From Serinus canaria (taxonomy: Eukaryota; Chordata; Aves; Passeriformes; Fringillidae), in contig NC_066315.1 in the NCBI RefSeq assembly GCF_022539315.1, positions 99,863,990 to 99,927,989 of the forward strand: a stretch of DNA of 64,000 nt, in the 5' to 3' direction. The position numbers and the translations under genes are program-made. Shown here in pieces: positions 12,801-25,386 of the stretch. The notes under the pieces are model-generated. The model made no database searches and was not told the origin of the DNA. It saw only the letters and a program-made list of their open reading frames with translations. Position 1 is the stretch's first letter. Every line of letters begins with the position of its first letter.

Positions 12801-15768
12801 ACGAAATATCAGCCAAAACTTGAATTCAGGTATCATATCTGTGATTTGGATTTATATGGATATATAGAAAGAACAAGGAGCTGTGATAGTAGAGGATGCT
12901 GATAAATCAGAATGGAAAGCTGAAAAGTTTCCTGTAAGAGAAATTGTCAAATTCATAGAGGGTGCCTTCATTAGATTTTGCAGGTGAAAGTGGCTGAAGA
13001 CCTGCACTCACTGGTTTAAAAATTATTAGTAAAGAAAAACTTCACAGGGATAAGAGGAAGTTGAAAATGCAGGAAACTGTAAAAGGATAATGATAGTAAA
13101 GAAGTCTGATATGGAGACATGCATCTGACAGTGTACTTAGGTCTTGTGTTTTCATTAAAAAAGTCTGGACCAATATGAATCATAGATTTTAATGCCACTT
13201 CTGCCAAAGACAGAATTTGATATTAAATTCTAATTAGCAGATACTGATTCTTATTTATGGCAATGTCCACAGATGGATCGAGATATTGATCTAAAGACAA
13301 GCTCTTGTCAAGGTTTCTGTGATCAGGATGTTTTTACCCAATAAAACAAATCCCAGATGGGTATTGATGCACACATTCACTGCACTAATCATACAAATTA
13401 CAGGTGAGCCCAAGCAGAAGCTGTGTCTGAGAACTGTCTCTGTGCACAGTGATGTTTAGGCATTAGAACTTGTGATTGCTGTATCTTTTTAATTGCTTAA
13501 AAAGAAAACCAGGATTTCAGAGGTTTCAATGTCCTTATGCTCACTTGGAATATTTAATTTGAATTCTAACCTAGATCTCCAAATAAATAAATGATTTTTT
13601 TCCCCTAAACACATATTTTCAAGGGGAGTTCAAATGCGCAGCCTGTCAGGAGGCAGGATTGCTCTTTTCATGCAAGCCAAAGTGAGGAGGTGATGTTTTC
13701 CTTTAGGAAAGTATCACTACATTATAAGGCAAAATAAGCCTTGTTCCTTGTTTCTCAAATAATTTTAAATATTTTTCATGGAGTTAGATTTTTTTGTGCA
13801 CCCTTTTCTTTCCTTTCTCTTTGTTTTATTTTGAGACCAAACTAGAAAAAATAAGAGCTGATTGCTTAATATATATGACTTCATGCTATTTGGTATTTTG
13901 CCACTGAGTTTTCACACCCTGCAGGGATTAAACAATCTGTCATTGTGTGACAATTTACATTCCTCACTATGAATTAGGGTAACTTGCTATGTCTTTGCTT
14001 TTTTAATTAACCACAGAATCAGAAGTCAAAGATCTGTAAGATCACCCTAGTAAATAGAAAGTTCTCCTCAGATGAGCTAGTTGGGAAATCTTCCAATCCA
14101 AATTTTTTCTTTTTGGGAAGATGTCAATTAGTTAAAACAGATAATACTTCTTTGAAGTGACATTCACTTCTTCATGCTTCTAATGAAGTTCAGGGGCAGC
14201 CTGAACTGGAAAATAAACCTACTTTTCACTTAACAAGTCACCACTAATGTGAGTTCAGCAACTGTGCATTGCAGGCTGCTCTGGGTAAGGAATCTCTGGG
14301 TTCTTTACTCCGCTTTAGTTTCTCACTCCTCATTAGTCAGCATTGGTTTGGGTGCTATGGCTAAACCTGGTGCCCAAGCTCTGTTCCAGAGCTTGATGTA
14401 GTGGTGAAGCTTTCTATAGCAATTGATTTTGCTTGACAATAAAGCTTCTTTTTCACATTCCTGAGGGATTTGATAAAAAATGGCAACTCACACAGTGCCA
14501 CAGAATATCAAGTAATCTGCTCAAATGTAATACCTATGTTCCTGAATGGTGCTAAGTCCATCAGTAGCACAACTCTTACTGGTTTTGAGTGTGGGGTTAC
14601 TGATGTAGAGAAAAAGAAACCCCTGTTTTTTCAATTCAGATGAGGTCAGTTCACTTAGTAATCCAGCATGTAATGCACTCCCTCCTCCTGCATGGTGTGT
14701 TCTGCCCTTCAGGTGTCTTTCTGTAGAATCTTCCACTTTGTCTTAGTGAAACAATTAATCTCTATTCATCTTGCCATAGAAAATTAAGTTCTTTCCTCAA
14801 TAATAATGTGCTCTGTGAAGTAGCTCCAGTGTTTTGTTACTATTTTTGCAATCCAAAACTTCGTGGCTATATCCAGACTCAATGGCACAAGAGATATATA
14901 CACAGGGCTATTGGAGTCTCTCTAACTGAATGCCAGCTTGCATAAAACATGACTTAAATGTAAATACTGTGATGGAAAAAGATTACACACATCATGTCAC
15001 TAGTTTGTATTATGTAGTACTGATGAATAAACAGTATAAATATTTCAGAAGAATTCTTGTGAGTTCTTTTTTTTTATTATTATTTTGGATTTTGAAATGC
15101 TTGTAAAGTCTGTGTTGAGTACTTTGAGATGATGATGCTTGCTTGGTAGTTCTGTGAAGAGAAAAGAAAAAAACAGTGGTTTGAGCTCAGTGTTTCTCTG
15201 GAGAACAAATTGAGAGGAATAGTAACTATGATTGCCTTGGAACTACAGTAGCTTGTGTAAGAATAAAGTAGAATGAGATGACTAGCAATGGAGATGACTT
15301 TTTGCCACCCAAAATTTGTAGTGTTACTGTGTAATTGTGCTGCAAAGATAAGAATTTCTGCAAGGTGTGGGAAGGAGACCAGCATGCCTGGTATCACAAG
15401 GTAGGGCTGGAAGAATAAGCTTCACTTGTAACATGCTTAGTGACAACTTTTGATCTCCAGATACTGAGATAACCAATATCCCTATACCTTAGGGTTTAGA
15501 TATGCTAGGGTGTCCCACTTCCAGCTGGGACAGAGTTAGTTTTCTTCTTAATACCTGGCCCAGTGCTGTGTTTTGGATTTAGTGTGAGAGAAATGTTGAT
15601 AACACACTGATGTGATAGTTGTAGTGCTTACTCTCATCCCAGGTATTTTCAGTGTCTCATGCTCCGCCGGTGACCAGGTGAACAAAGAAGCTGGTGGGGA
15701 ATGTGGGCAGGACAGGTGTCCTGGAGCAGCCAGAGGGATATTCCCTGCTATAGAAGGTATGTTCAGTC

Positions 15769-15774
15769 TATAAA
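15769..15774 (+). promoter_or_regulatory. LTR TATA box (TATAAA)
   Basis: TATAAA sits in the TATAAACTGGGG block of the LTR, where this family keeps its core promoter, about 210 bp upstream of its polyadenylation signal. The motif is intact. Promoter activity in this copy is only inferred. Confidence 0.55.
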
Positions 15775-15981
15775 CTGGGGAGAACTGGCTGAGAGCCACC
15801 AGTCACTGCTTGGGGCAGGGATGGGTATTGCTCAGTGGGTGGTGAGCAACTGCGTTGTGCTTCTTGGGTTTTATTTCTCTCTTTTCCTAATATTATTAGT
15901 GCTGCTACTGGATTTTACTTTCTTTCAAGTATTTTACATATAAATTTTATTATTACTGCTATATTTTACTTTATTTCAGTG

Positions 15982-15987
15982 AATAAA
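15982..15987 (+). terminator. LTR polyadenylation signal (AATAAA)
   Basis: AATAAA lies in the conserved GAATAAACTGTTCT block near the 3' part of the LTR, the expected site for retroviral polyadenylation. It is in the sense direction of PIEZO2, so it could in principle cause early termination inside intron 1. Use is not shown. Confidence 0.5.
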
Positions 15988-18240
15988 CTGTTCTAGTCTC
16001 AATCCCCAGTTTTTACCTTTTCTTCCAATGTTTCTCTCTGTCTCACCAGGGTGGGATGGAGGGGTGGTGACTGAGCATCTTTGTGGTGCTTAGCTACTGA
16101 CTAGGGTTAAACCATGACAGAGGGGATGGCTGATTTAGTCTGGGGTGTGGTAAGCATATGTGCATGTATCACTTTTACAAAAAAAATTATTTTTATTAGA
16201 AGGATATTCTTTGGGTTTTGCTTTTTTGGTGCTACTGCTGCTTGTGTTTCAGGAACAAATGGTCGGGGGAAAAAAAAAGAAGGTTCCAAGAATAGCTGAA
16301 GTGCAGCATTCAGAATTGATTTTGGCTTATTATAACCTTGATCCTCTGCATCTGTACATCGCTCTCCCCCCTCCAAAAACACAACCCAAAATTTTTGCTT
16401 TAGTTTCTTTGAAAAGTAATCATATGCATCTTCAAAGTCCCATGGGATAGCTCAGTAGTACAAACTCTGGTTTCCTTGATTATTCCTTCAGCTATCTGCC
16501 TCCTCTTGCCTAGCTGAGTTTGCATGATGGTGTTTCTGGTGAGGTGTTTCTTGTCCCCATGCCTGAGGGAAGAGTCCTCCTTGGGCTTGGAGAAGTGTCC
16601 ACTTATCTTCTGTATCCAAAAGAGTATGAATGGAACCAGAAAAGTTGCTGCTTTCTGGTGACCAGGATTTTAACATGTCTGGTTTTCAGGGTTTATAGAT
16701 AAATGGATCATATGAAACATGTTAAGACCAATACTTAATACATTTTTTTAAAAAATATCTTGTCTTTCATAGTAGTCCAGAGAATTATCTTTGTCCTTTT
16801 GTTGTTTTTAAGAGGATCAATAGTAGGGACAAAGAGGTTAGTTCAAGATCACTGGAATACTGGCAGGATTGTAGTGCTATTTAAATGTATTGTTTTCCTG
16901 GTTTTGGTGCTATAATCTTAGCAGACTTGATGTTTCATATTAAAGAAATCCCAGGCTAGAGTTTTGTTCCTTCTCCATTTTCACTAGAAGATGGTCTTAA
17001 CTTTCAGATTAATAGACCTGAATTCAAGAAATGTGGTTAAATCCATTTAAATCTGTATAAACCTAACAAAAAAGAAGAACTTGACTTTTTGCTGTAGTTT
17101 GGGGAATGGAAGTTTGCCCAGGTTAAAGGCTTTAGGATTTGGCTCCATGTTTATTTTAAATCCTCATTTCCCAGACATAAACTGTTCTAATAGAAGCATC
17201 CAGATATTTGAGAATATGCTGCAATGTATTTTTGCATGCTCTGGATATGCTTTGACTCAAGAGAAATAGCAGATGTTAGAGCCTTGAAGTATACTTTCCT
17301 AAGGCAAACCTTTCCTATGTTGCAGGAGCATGGCATACTGACCTGGTGGACAGGCTTGTTTTTGTTTTGAGAGGAATTTTGGTGTTCCACTCCCACCACA
17401 TCCAAGTTTGAATACAGTGATCAAGCATTAGAGATACAGGCTCCATATTCTTGCCCTATTTTGAGGTTAAATTTATTAATGAAATGAAAAATACAGGATT
17501 GGAAAGGTCAAGAATAAATCTCAATACTGAACTAAGAAAAAACTGAGTTAAAACTACAGATATATTTTAAATTATTGTATCTGAGATGGTCTGCCATTTT
17601 TACTACCAGGTGTAGCTTCTATAATCTTGCTTGAGGGTTTTTTTTTCAGTAAAATAAGAAGTGCAGGTGGCTGAGGTGGAATGTTTGGGTACAATTGGTG
17701 TCCAGGTTTGACCATGATTAAGGATTTCTTTGCATCCTGAAGTTCTGGTCTTGAAAGAGGCATTGAATTAGAGCTCATATATTAATTTTTGGCCTATAAA
17801 TCTTCTTTTTTAAAAATAAGCATAAAAATGCAAAAAACCTTTTAGATGTTGAATTTGGAGGGAAGTGATAGTTCCTCACTCACAGCATCTGAAGCTAATT
17901 TCAAATCTACTGATTCTGCTGCCTGCAAATAAACTAAAAGTCTAATTCAACATCTGGGCAAGTATTATTTTTGGAAATCCTGCGGATGACTGAAAAAAAT
18001 GGAGTGGAAGACCCACTTTTCTTTACTCCTTTGCAGAGGATTTCTGGAGGAGAATGGAAGCTTTCTTCTGAAATGTCGAACTCATTATGCAGAGATCTCA
18101 CAAAAAAGGGTGGGGGTCAGATTCAGATTGCCAACTTTTCCTAACCTCAAAACAGGATGTGCTCCCCTCTTTCCATTCCAGGATTCCATATAATAATCAA
18201 ACCATTCATGCTTGTTCCAATCTGCATTTTAATACTTGCC

Positions 18241-18259
18241 TTTTTTTTTTTTTTTTTTT
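18241..18259. repeat. T homopolymer, 19 bases
   Basis: Uninterrupted T run; no element recognised beside it. Confidence 0.9.
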
Positions 18260-18645
18260 AACTCTTCAAATATTTCTCAACTAAAAGTTGATAAATGGCT
18301 TTTGGCTTACCTGGTTGACATTGATCTGTTGGAAGGTGATTGCATTTTTGGCAGGAGAGATGAGCTAAATTAATAAAATGTATAAATTAAATTAGTAGCC
18401 TGTCTCATGCCTGATCACAAATGTTCTGTGTGTTTTCTAAATTTGGAGTTAAAATTGTAACTCTGTATGGACAAGCACACTGGTTGCTTTGCTGTCTGTC
18501 CTCTGTGTCATCATCCACAAAAGCACCCTTGTTGGGTGTACAGTGCAGGGTGAAGTTCACAAAGCACTTCAGAGGTTAGAAGTATTCTTACCAAGTTTGA
18601 CTCAAATTGTCTCCAGACACAAAAATAACATTTCTTCTTCTTTAG

Positions 18646-19479
18646 GATACATTGGACTGCAGTTCCCATTCTCAGATGAGGCCATTCAGTATTTGGCCCC
18701 TTCTGGAACTGCTTTTTTTATTCTTGCACTTTTGGCTGAAGGAGACTAATTTACCATTGTCTTGTCGGCTGATTGAGAGAGTGAGAACATGGCATGCACA
18801 CTGTTGTCTTGCAGTGCCAGTAAATGGATTTGAACTAAAAATCTCTTTGCTTTTAAGAATTACACCTGCAAACAAAACAATATTCTTGGATGTTTTGAGA
18901 TGGTCACAGTTTTTGCATCTAATATTGTTGGTTAAGGGTCACTTAGCAGAGTGCAAAAATATTTTTAAAGGACAGGTTTCTAGCTGGTTGTTCCTGTTTT
19001 CAGGGGTTTGGTATGACGGATTTGAGTCACTGTGGTTGATCAGGTTACAGTGGTTTATGAGCAAGAAGTGTATTTTGTCTAAGGCACAAGCAAGTTCAGC
19101 TACTAGATTGTGGATAATGGTGAAGTTTGTGAATTCATCTGCCCTTCCTGGAACAGTCCTGGGAAAGAGGACAAAAATGCTTGTGAAAGGAGTGCAGGAT
19201 CAGGCTATTACTATGCTGATTTGGGTGAGGTCCCTGGGTTTTCTGTGTTTCTTTGTAGTTCGGGTAAACCAAGCATCAGATTTTGTGTTATTAACCACTG
19301 AAGGTAGTGATTTGATTGTTTTGAATTATTGTATAATGTTTGTTAAAATGTTATCCTTTAAATTTGAACTGTTTTTTTATTGGATTGCTGTGAATTTGAG
19401 GGAAGAGAGTAAGGTGAAGGGAAAGGCTTCAGTGACTGTTAGTTTAGAAGAAGAAAACCACCCAGTGGTTTGGAGTTAA
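18646..19479 (+). other. Unusually long open frame in intron 1 (278 codons with stop), unknown
   Basis: The frame is open from a stop at 18643-18645 to the TAA at 19477-19479. The first ATG is at 18676, giving about 267 residues; the frame from 18652 opens with TTG, which is unlikely as a vertebrate start. The translation is rich in Leu, Phe, Trp and Cys, with three hydrophobic stretches: around WPLLELLFLFLHFWL near the start, LIWVRSLGFLCFFVVRV in the middle, and a run near the end. The tail is charged (EESKVKGK, LEEEN). I recognise no domain. The hydrophobic bias is what T-rich non-coding DNA gives, so a real protein is unlikely, but the length stands out here. It is on the same strand as PIEZO2. 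Confidence 0.15.
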
Positions 19480-22400
19480 GTATGACTTTACTGCATTTAT
19501 TGATCTTTTCTTGAAGGTTTATATATAATTTTAGTGATACCAGCAGTTCAAATTTAAACCAGCCTGTTGGCTTAAAACACAAGACCCCCAGAAAAGAAAA
19601 TGTGCCATTTTTTCAAATGGGTATAATGTTGCACTTTTTTTGAGTGCCAAAAGTTGATGTGTTTAATCATAATGCAGAAATAAACATAGGTTTCATACAA
19701 AATATGGTTGAAAATTCTGAGGCTCTGATATTAGATTTATGACTTCCTGTAAATATATTCTCTCAATTTTTTTCCATTTGAATGAAGGTATCTATGGCTA
19801 GAGGGCCATTCCCCTTTAAGATCCCAGATAAGGCTGCTAATGAATGCATTTGGAGGCAGGAAAGGAGCATTAAGACTGTCATCTTGAAGGATGGAAACAG
19901 TTTTGGCCTCCTGTGCTGGAGCTGCATCCTTGAACTAATCCTTATCCCTTTACTACCTCCAGTTTCTCAAAAGGTGTGATTGTATTTGGCACATGTTCAT
20001 TTTTTCCTGAGGTGTTCAGATGCATCAATGCAGCACAGCATATTGTGACAAATGGAGTTAGAACTGGTGACTCAGTCTGTGATGTTTTCAAACAGAAAGT
20101 GACACAAATAGTACAGAGAAATCTACCAGAAAAACAAGGTGAATATGATTAGGGAAGTAATTTTGGCTTTTGTTTCTTGTGAATTAAAAAAGTACTGATT
20201 TCAGAGTAAAGTCTTGTTGTATGTACATGTAGTGCCCTTAGGAAGAGATGCAATAATAAATATTTGTGGGATGGTTGTGTTTTGGAAGTGCAGGTTTAGG
20301 TTTGGGAATTTGGGGTCACTTTGCTACAGGGCTGTCATGTAAATGTGATAAAGTAATTTTCTCTGGGTTGGTTTCTTACCTGTATAAACTAGGTAAGGAT
20401 ACTTCCCTTTTTTCTGCTCTGAGTAGTCTTGTGCACTGAAGTTGTCTGTAAATGTTCTTTGGTAGTCTGGGGACACTGAAGCCACACTCCATTATTTGTT
20501 GAGGATTGATGTTTTTACAAGTAGACCACGATGCCCTAAGCAAAGGAGCAATGTTTGCTGGTCATGCTCACTATCTGTTCCTTGTTACGTAGCCACATTT
20601 AACTCCAGCTTGCTTTACCATATCCTGGTAACAGGATCCTAATTTATTTATGCTACCAGTTAAGATGATGGTGGGAATTTTTGCTACTAATATGCATTTA
20701 TTCTGATCAAAGAGCTGAGAAGGCAGTCTTGGTGATTGCTTATTTATTTATAAAGAGTGCATTTTCTGGTAGCTACAATTAAATAACTTGGAAGTTTTAG
20801 ATTTAAAAAATTAGTTCTCAAAATTGTTTAGTAATAAAAAGCAAGAAAATTATGTGGGAGCATTGAATATTCAAAATTAACTATAATACCACATTGAAGT
20901 ACTTTAGAAGTGGATAGCTAATTATGAGAGAGAAGGGAATCTTATATGAATGGATAAAGCAGAAAAAAAATTCACATACCCAGCATTATTCTCCTCTGAT
21001 TACAAACTGAGAAATTGTTTTCAATTTTCTTGGTTTAAAAACAAACCAAAACAACAAACCAAATCACAACTAATTTATTTCAATAAATCCTTTTTATAAT
21101 TATTATTGTTATTACTCCTACTTTTAGGTAAACTTTCTTCTCCTTCTGTAGTAAATGAACTTTCCAACAACAGGTTAACAGAGCATCGTTACTGAGTCAG
21201 GTATCACTCAAGCTTTTTAGTAAGTGCTATTTTTCTTTCTGCAGCTTTATCTTCCCACTTCCATCACTTAAGACCATGTAGGAAGGGATGAAGTTAGTTA
21301 TTTTTCAAGCATGACAAATAAGAATACTCCTGAGACACACTCCTGACTGGCTCTTGTACATTGGTCTAACTGTTAATGAAGAGAATCCTTGTGTTTGAAC
21401 AAACCCCAGTATTCTACTTATTCTGGCACTTTTCTGGAGCTATAAACTCCAAGACTAATTTGGTCAGTTTGTTCATAAAGACCACTTTGAAATCTATGTT
21501 TGTGTTCTCAGATGGTCTAAATTTTTTGGTCAGTTTACTGACAAAAATACTTTGTTAACCAGATAAAAATTTCTACTAATGGAAGTGCTCATAAATAAAG
21601 CCACAAGGATTATGTAAGTCTTTACTGCTGTTATCTTCACTGTATGTAGAACTCTTTGTTTGTAAAGATCATTGGCTGCCCTGCAGAGATTTTAAAGAAA
21701 AACAATTTAATTTTTTTTTAACTTGAAAGACAGCTTGGTGTTTATATATTTCTTACATTTTTGGGATATGTTTAAATCAAATTTAATGTGCTCTTCACTT
21801 AGTTTTAATCCTCCAGGATGTATACTTTGGCTCTTTGTCAAGAACAGATCTTCTGAGATTCTCAGTGGACTCATTTCTCCAAATTTGAGATCTTGCTCAA
21901 TTAAAAACATGCTGTGTTTTTGGTTTGCTTTTTTTTGGTTTTATTTTGTTTTTTCTTAAATGAGGTAAGTACAGTATTGTGTTTTTGAATGAAGATTCAT
22001 TTTGGGACCCTTAAATTTACTGTACTCATCTCCTTGTATTCAGAACCGGCCTAATAATGACAAGGTTTTGTTCTGTCTTCCCTTGCAACAAAAAATCCTT
22101 TACTTTGGAATTGGCTAAGTTGAGAGCTCTAGGAGTTCTGTAGTGGTGAGCCCAGGACCCTGATTTCCTTGTTGGGATGACAGTTTTATTTTTTATTCTG
22201 GGGGGATGTTGCATGATACTATTTGGTGTCTTCAGGACAGTGGCTTGACTCCAGAGAAATACGTAGTCAGACTTTATATTGAGCCTAGATATAAACACAT
22301 TAGAATTACTAACTGCGTGGGAAGTTTTCTTCAAGTTAAACTTCTTCTTAACTTCCCACATTCAAATATTCTTGGACAAGGACACAATGGTTTGTTTTAT

Positions 22401-22552
22401 AAACATGAAAGGGGTATTAAATCATTTTGAATTTCCAGTCTTGTTCCTAAATTTTGGCTGAGAGCTTATCAAAAGTCTGGGGGAGTTTTTTCAAAACATA
22501 TTCCAGGGGAAGAAAACATTGCTGCAGATGCTGTACAAAAGAAAATCGATAC

Positions 22553-22571
22553 ATGGAAGGCGGCCTTCCAT
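22553..22571. repeat. Inverted repeat, 9-bp arms, 1-nt spacer
   Basis: ATGGAAGGC, G, GCCTTCCAT. It contains two CpGs, which are rare in this region. Confidence 0.9.
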
Positions 22572-24991
22572 AAGTACAAGAGGTTTGGCAACCTGAAGGG
22601 AGTGCCACAGATTGCAACTCCATGAGTGTAGGGAAAGTTTCTTGAATGACGGGCACTGAAACAGATGTAGAAGTGCTCTGCGCTTTCTGGGGAATGTTAC
22701 TGCTTGAAATAAATCCACAATTAAGACTTTTTTTCCCTTAAATTTCTATATGGAGTAATTATAATAACTATTACTTTGCTGTGTGAAAACTGGACAAGAC
22801 CGTGGTTCTGTTCCAATAGTAGGATTTCTGAATGATGTTTTTCATTCAATGTGTTGAGTGAAAGTGTTGCATTTGAAACTCACATGCAGGAATGATAATT
22901 GCTGCACTTGAAACCCACAGTAAAATGCATCTGTCCCAGTAGAACTCTCTTGCAGAGACTGTGGTCATGTGCATGTGAAATTTCATTGGGAGTAAGATGG
23001 GTTTAAGTACTGCTTCTGCAGAAAAGGCAATCTTAATGATCAGATTACATATCTGGATTACAAACAGCCTCCTAATATGTCCATGGGTTCTGTGACTCTT
23101 TTAGTTCTTCATGTTCCTTTGCTGGTTCTGAGTTATGAGAACTAGTTTGCAAGACAATTCATAGCATTCTTAAGTACATTCTTGTAGTAGCTCAAAACTT
23201 CTTTGCAATGAGAGAAAGTAACCTCATGTATTTGTAAGGAGAGAGAGGAAAGCACAGTTCTTCAAACAAAAAGGGATTTATTATTTTCTACAAGCAACAT
23301 TGGTTTGGAATAGGGACATTGCAAGAGTGGGGAACTTGTATCTCCTTTATGCACTTGATGATATCCTGGAGTTACCTATTTTTTAAAATTCTGTTTCCTT
23401 TGGTAAACACTGTGGCTTTGTAGCACTGTCTGAAATGCTCCTTCATCATTCAGATTTATAGCTTGCAGTTGCAATCCTCTGAGTCCTTTTTATTCAGTGA
23501 TGGACCAAGAAAGGAAGTTTATCTATCCTTTCCTCTGCTGGAATAAATAATGGCAGAGTTTCAAACTCTGCATTCATATTTGTAACTTCACTAATGACAC
23601 TCATATTTTTCAGTGTTAACACCTCTCTGATGTTTAATCATGTTTATATTCCTCAGAAGTGTTTTATCTGGGTTAGTTTTTTAACACGTTCTTCATCTGA
23701 CTCGGGGTTTTTTAGGACTGATGTCCATAAGCAACAGATGGTGAACAAAATTACTTGGTTCTTTCTGCACCTTAAGTCAATTGGCTTATGGTGATTTATG
23801 TGTTTTAGAAGACTATGAGTGTGAATGGTGGAGGAGGAATGGTAATATATGCTGAAATTCACACTTCCAGTTGCTGGAAGCATCTGCCTGGGTAGTTGTT
23901 CTGGGTGTCTGTAGCTTCTTAGTGGCTGTACATGAAGGTCTCACTTCCTTTCTGCTCATGGAGGTTTCTCTGTTGCCCAACTCTCTCCACATCTGTCCCT
24001 GGTTGATGTTATGTTTAGCAGTAGCACTGTGTGTGACATTTGATTGTCATCTGTGTTCTGAGTTTGCTGTTATTTTTAGTCTGAGTCTTGACAGAGTTAT
24101 GCAACTGTAACAGCAGAACCAGACTACTGTCTCCAGATGTCCGGGGAAACAGGAACATGCTTTTCTCATCCCATGAAAATGAGTGAGGAGCAGAGTTATT
24201 TCTTTAGCTCCCAGTTACTTTCCTAGAGAGAGGAGCCTGGAGATAGAAGAGCTGTTGCTGAAGCAAGAGTGAGAATGCAGACAGCGTCCCTTCTGCAGGC
24301 AGCCACCTCAGCAGAGGAATAAGAAGACATCTCTTTCCACATCCCAGACCAATAAATGAATTTAGTTCCAGTTGGCACTGAAATGGAAATGAGTTACAAT
24401 GTGAAGTTGATTCTTTGAATGGGAAAAGTTACTGATGATGGTGTCCATCATGTTTTTTTATTTGGAAATATTTGTATACTTAGTCATGGCAGTAAAGTTT
24501 ATTGACATGGATTTGCTTGTGTAAGTGGATACAGCTTTAAAATACAGTATTCTAAGTAAGATTATGATTGTGGTATGGTTATACTTGAAATCCTTTGTTC
24601 CTTTTCTTGCTGTCAAATACAGCTGGGAAACACAGCTCCTGTTCCTAAGCGCTGAAAGAAAGCAGTGAACAAGGTGTTTTGTCTTCTTCTCCTTCTGATT
24701 GACTGCCATGGAATATTTGCCACAAAGTTAAAATCTGTTCCAGATGGTTTCTGATGGAGAGAGAGCTTACTAAAACTGCTGCTTGGAGAAATAGAGGAAA
24801 GGCAAGAAAGAGCAAAGGAAAAAAAATTCCAAAGCCATGGCAAAACTGTTCACTGTCCAGCAGTTATCTCTCCTGATGAATGCTGACAGGTGAAAAAATG
24901 TGATTGTAGAAGTGCTGACATGAACTAAAGGCATCCTATTCATCTGTTCATCAAAGTCTTCAAGCTTTTGGTGGTTTTTTTGGTGTTTTTG

Positions 24992-25015
24992 TTTTTTTTT
25001 TTTTTTTTTTTTTTT
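24992..25015. repeat. T homopolymer, 24 bases
   Basis: An uninterrupted T run following G/T-only sequence from 24967. It could be a poly-A tail on the - strand, but I recognise no element next to it. Confidence 0.9.
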
Positions 25016-25370
25016 CCCAAAGAAGAAAAGTTCTCTCTCTTCTCTCTGGGTGTGGCACACAGAGGAGCCCGTGTTGAGGTGTTGGCTCAGGAGCAGGGTG
25101 GGGAGTGGTGTGTGTTAGCACGGCCTTATCAGCAGAGCTGTTGGATGTGGAGGGAGTATGGGCTGATGCAGGAGGGAACTTGTCCTGGGCAGACACAGTT
25201 CTGCACTGCACACCAGAGGCTATGACCATTATTTTGCTCTGAAGGGATGGTAAGAGTACATGCATAGCAATGTGTCATTCCAATCTCATCTGTCACAAGT
25301 GTTATTTTAAGTGCAATTACTCAGAAGTGAGACCAAAACTATGTCAGGAGTTAATCCGCTCTTCTGAATT

Positions 25371-25386
25371 AAAAAAAAAAAAAAAA
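25371..25386. repeat. A homopolymer, 16 bases, then A-rich
   Basis: Sixteen A, then GAAAGAAAAAAGG. It resembles a decayed poly-A tail, but no retroposon body is visible upstream. Confidence 0.85.

Larger units (their letters stand above)
1..15510 (+). other. PIEZO2 intron 1, left part; no gene recognised
   Basis: Non-coding, AT-rich, CpG-poor sequence with stops in all frames at the density expected by chance. Open frames here are short and their translations are compositionally random. It contains the hairpin at 6731-6801, the palindromes at 8442 and 9601, the inverted repeat at 11741, a short tandem duplication at 3808, T tracts at 10964, 11856 and 12748, and one doubtful CR1 trace near 13990. 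Placement in intron 1 is inferred from the exon downstream. I cannot exclude an unrecognised non-coding RNA. Confidence 0.75.
15511..16119 (+). mobile_element. Solo LTR of an avian endogenous retrovirus, sense to PIEZO2
   Basis: This 609-bp element starts TGTCCCAC and ends CCATGACA, giving the usual TG...CA termini. Its sequence follows an LTR family common in songbirds and other Neoaves: an opening CAGCTGGGACAGAGTTA, a GTGTTTTGGATTTAGTG block, a TATAAACTGGGG block, a GGTGAGCAACTGC block, TTATTATTA-type AT-rich sequence, then an AATAAACTGTTCT block and a final GGTTAAACCATGACA. Flanking 5-bp sequences TAGGG (15506-15510) and GAGGG (16120-16124) differ at one base and may be the target duplication. 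No internal retroviral sequence or second LTR is adjacent, so it is a solo LTR left by recombination. The 62088-62640 element shares the same blocks in the opposite orientation. The family's exact name and ERV class were not determined. Confidence 0.88.

Noticed and set aside
13991..14060. Possible antisense CR1 trace (CACAGAATCAGAAGTC, then AAAGATCTGTAAGATCACC)
   Set aside because: It resembles the CR1 3' end only over about 40 bp with many differences. It cannot be separated from chance by eye.
24960..25265. Open frames on both strands around the long T run
   Set aside because: They consist largely of poly-Phe or poly-Lys from the homopolymer and do not resemble a protein.
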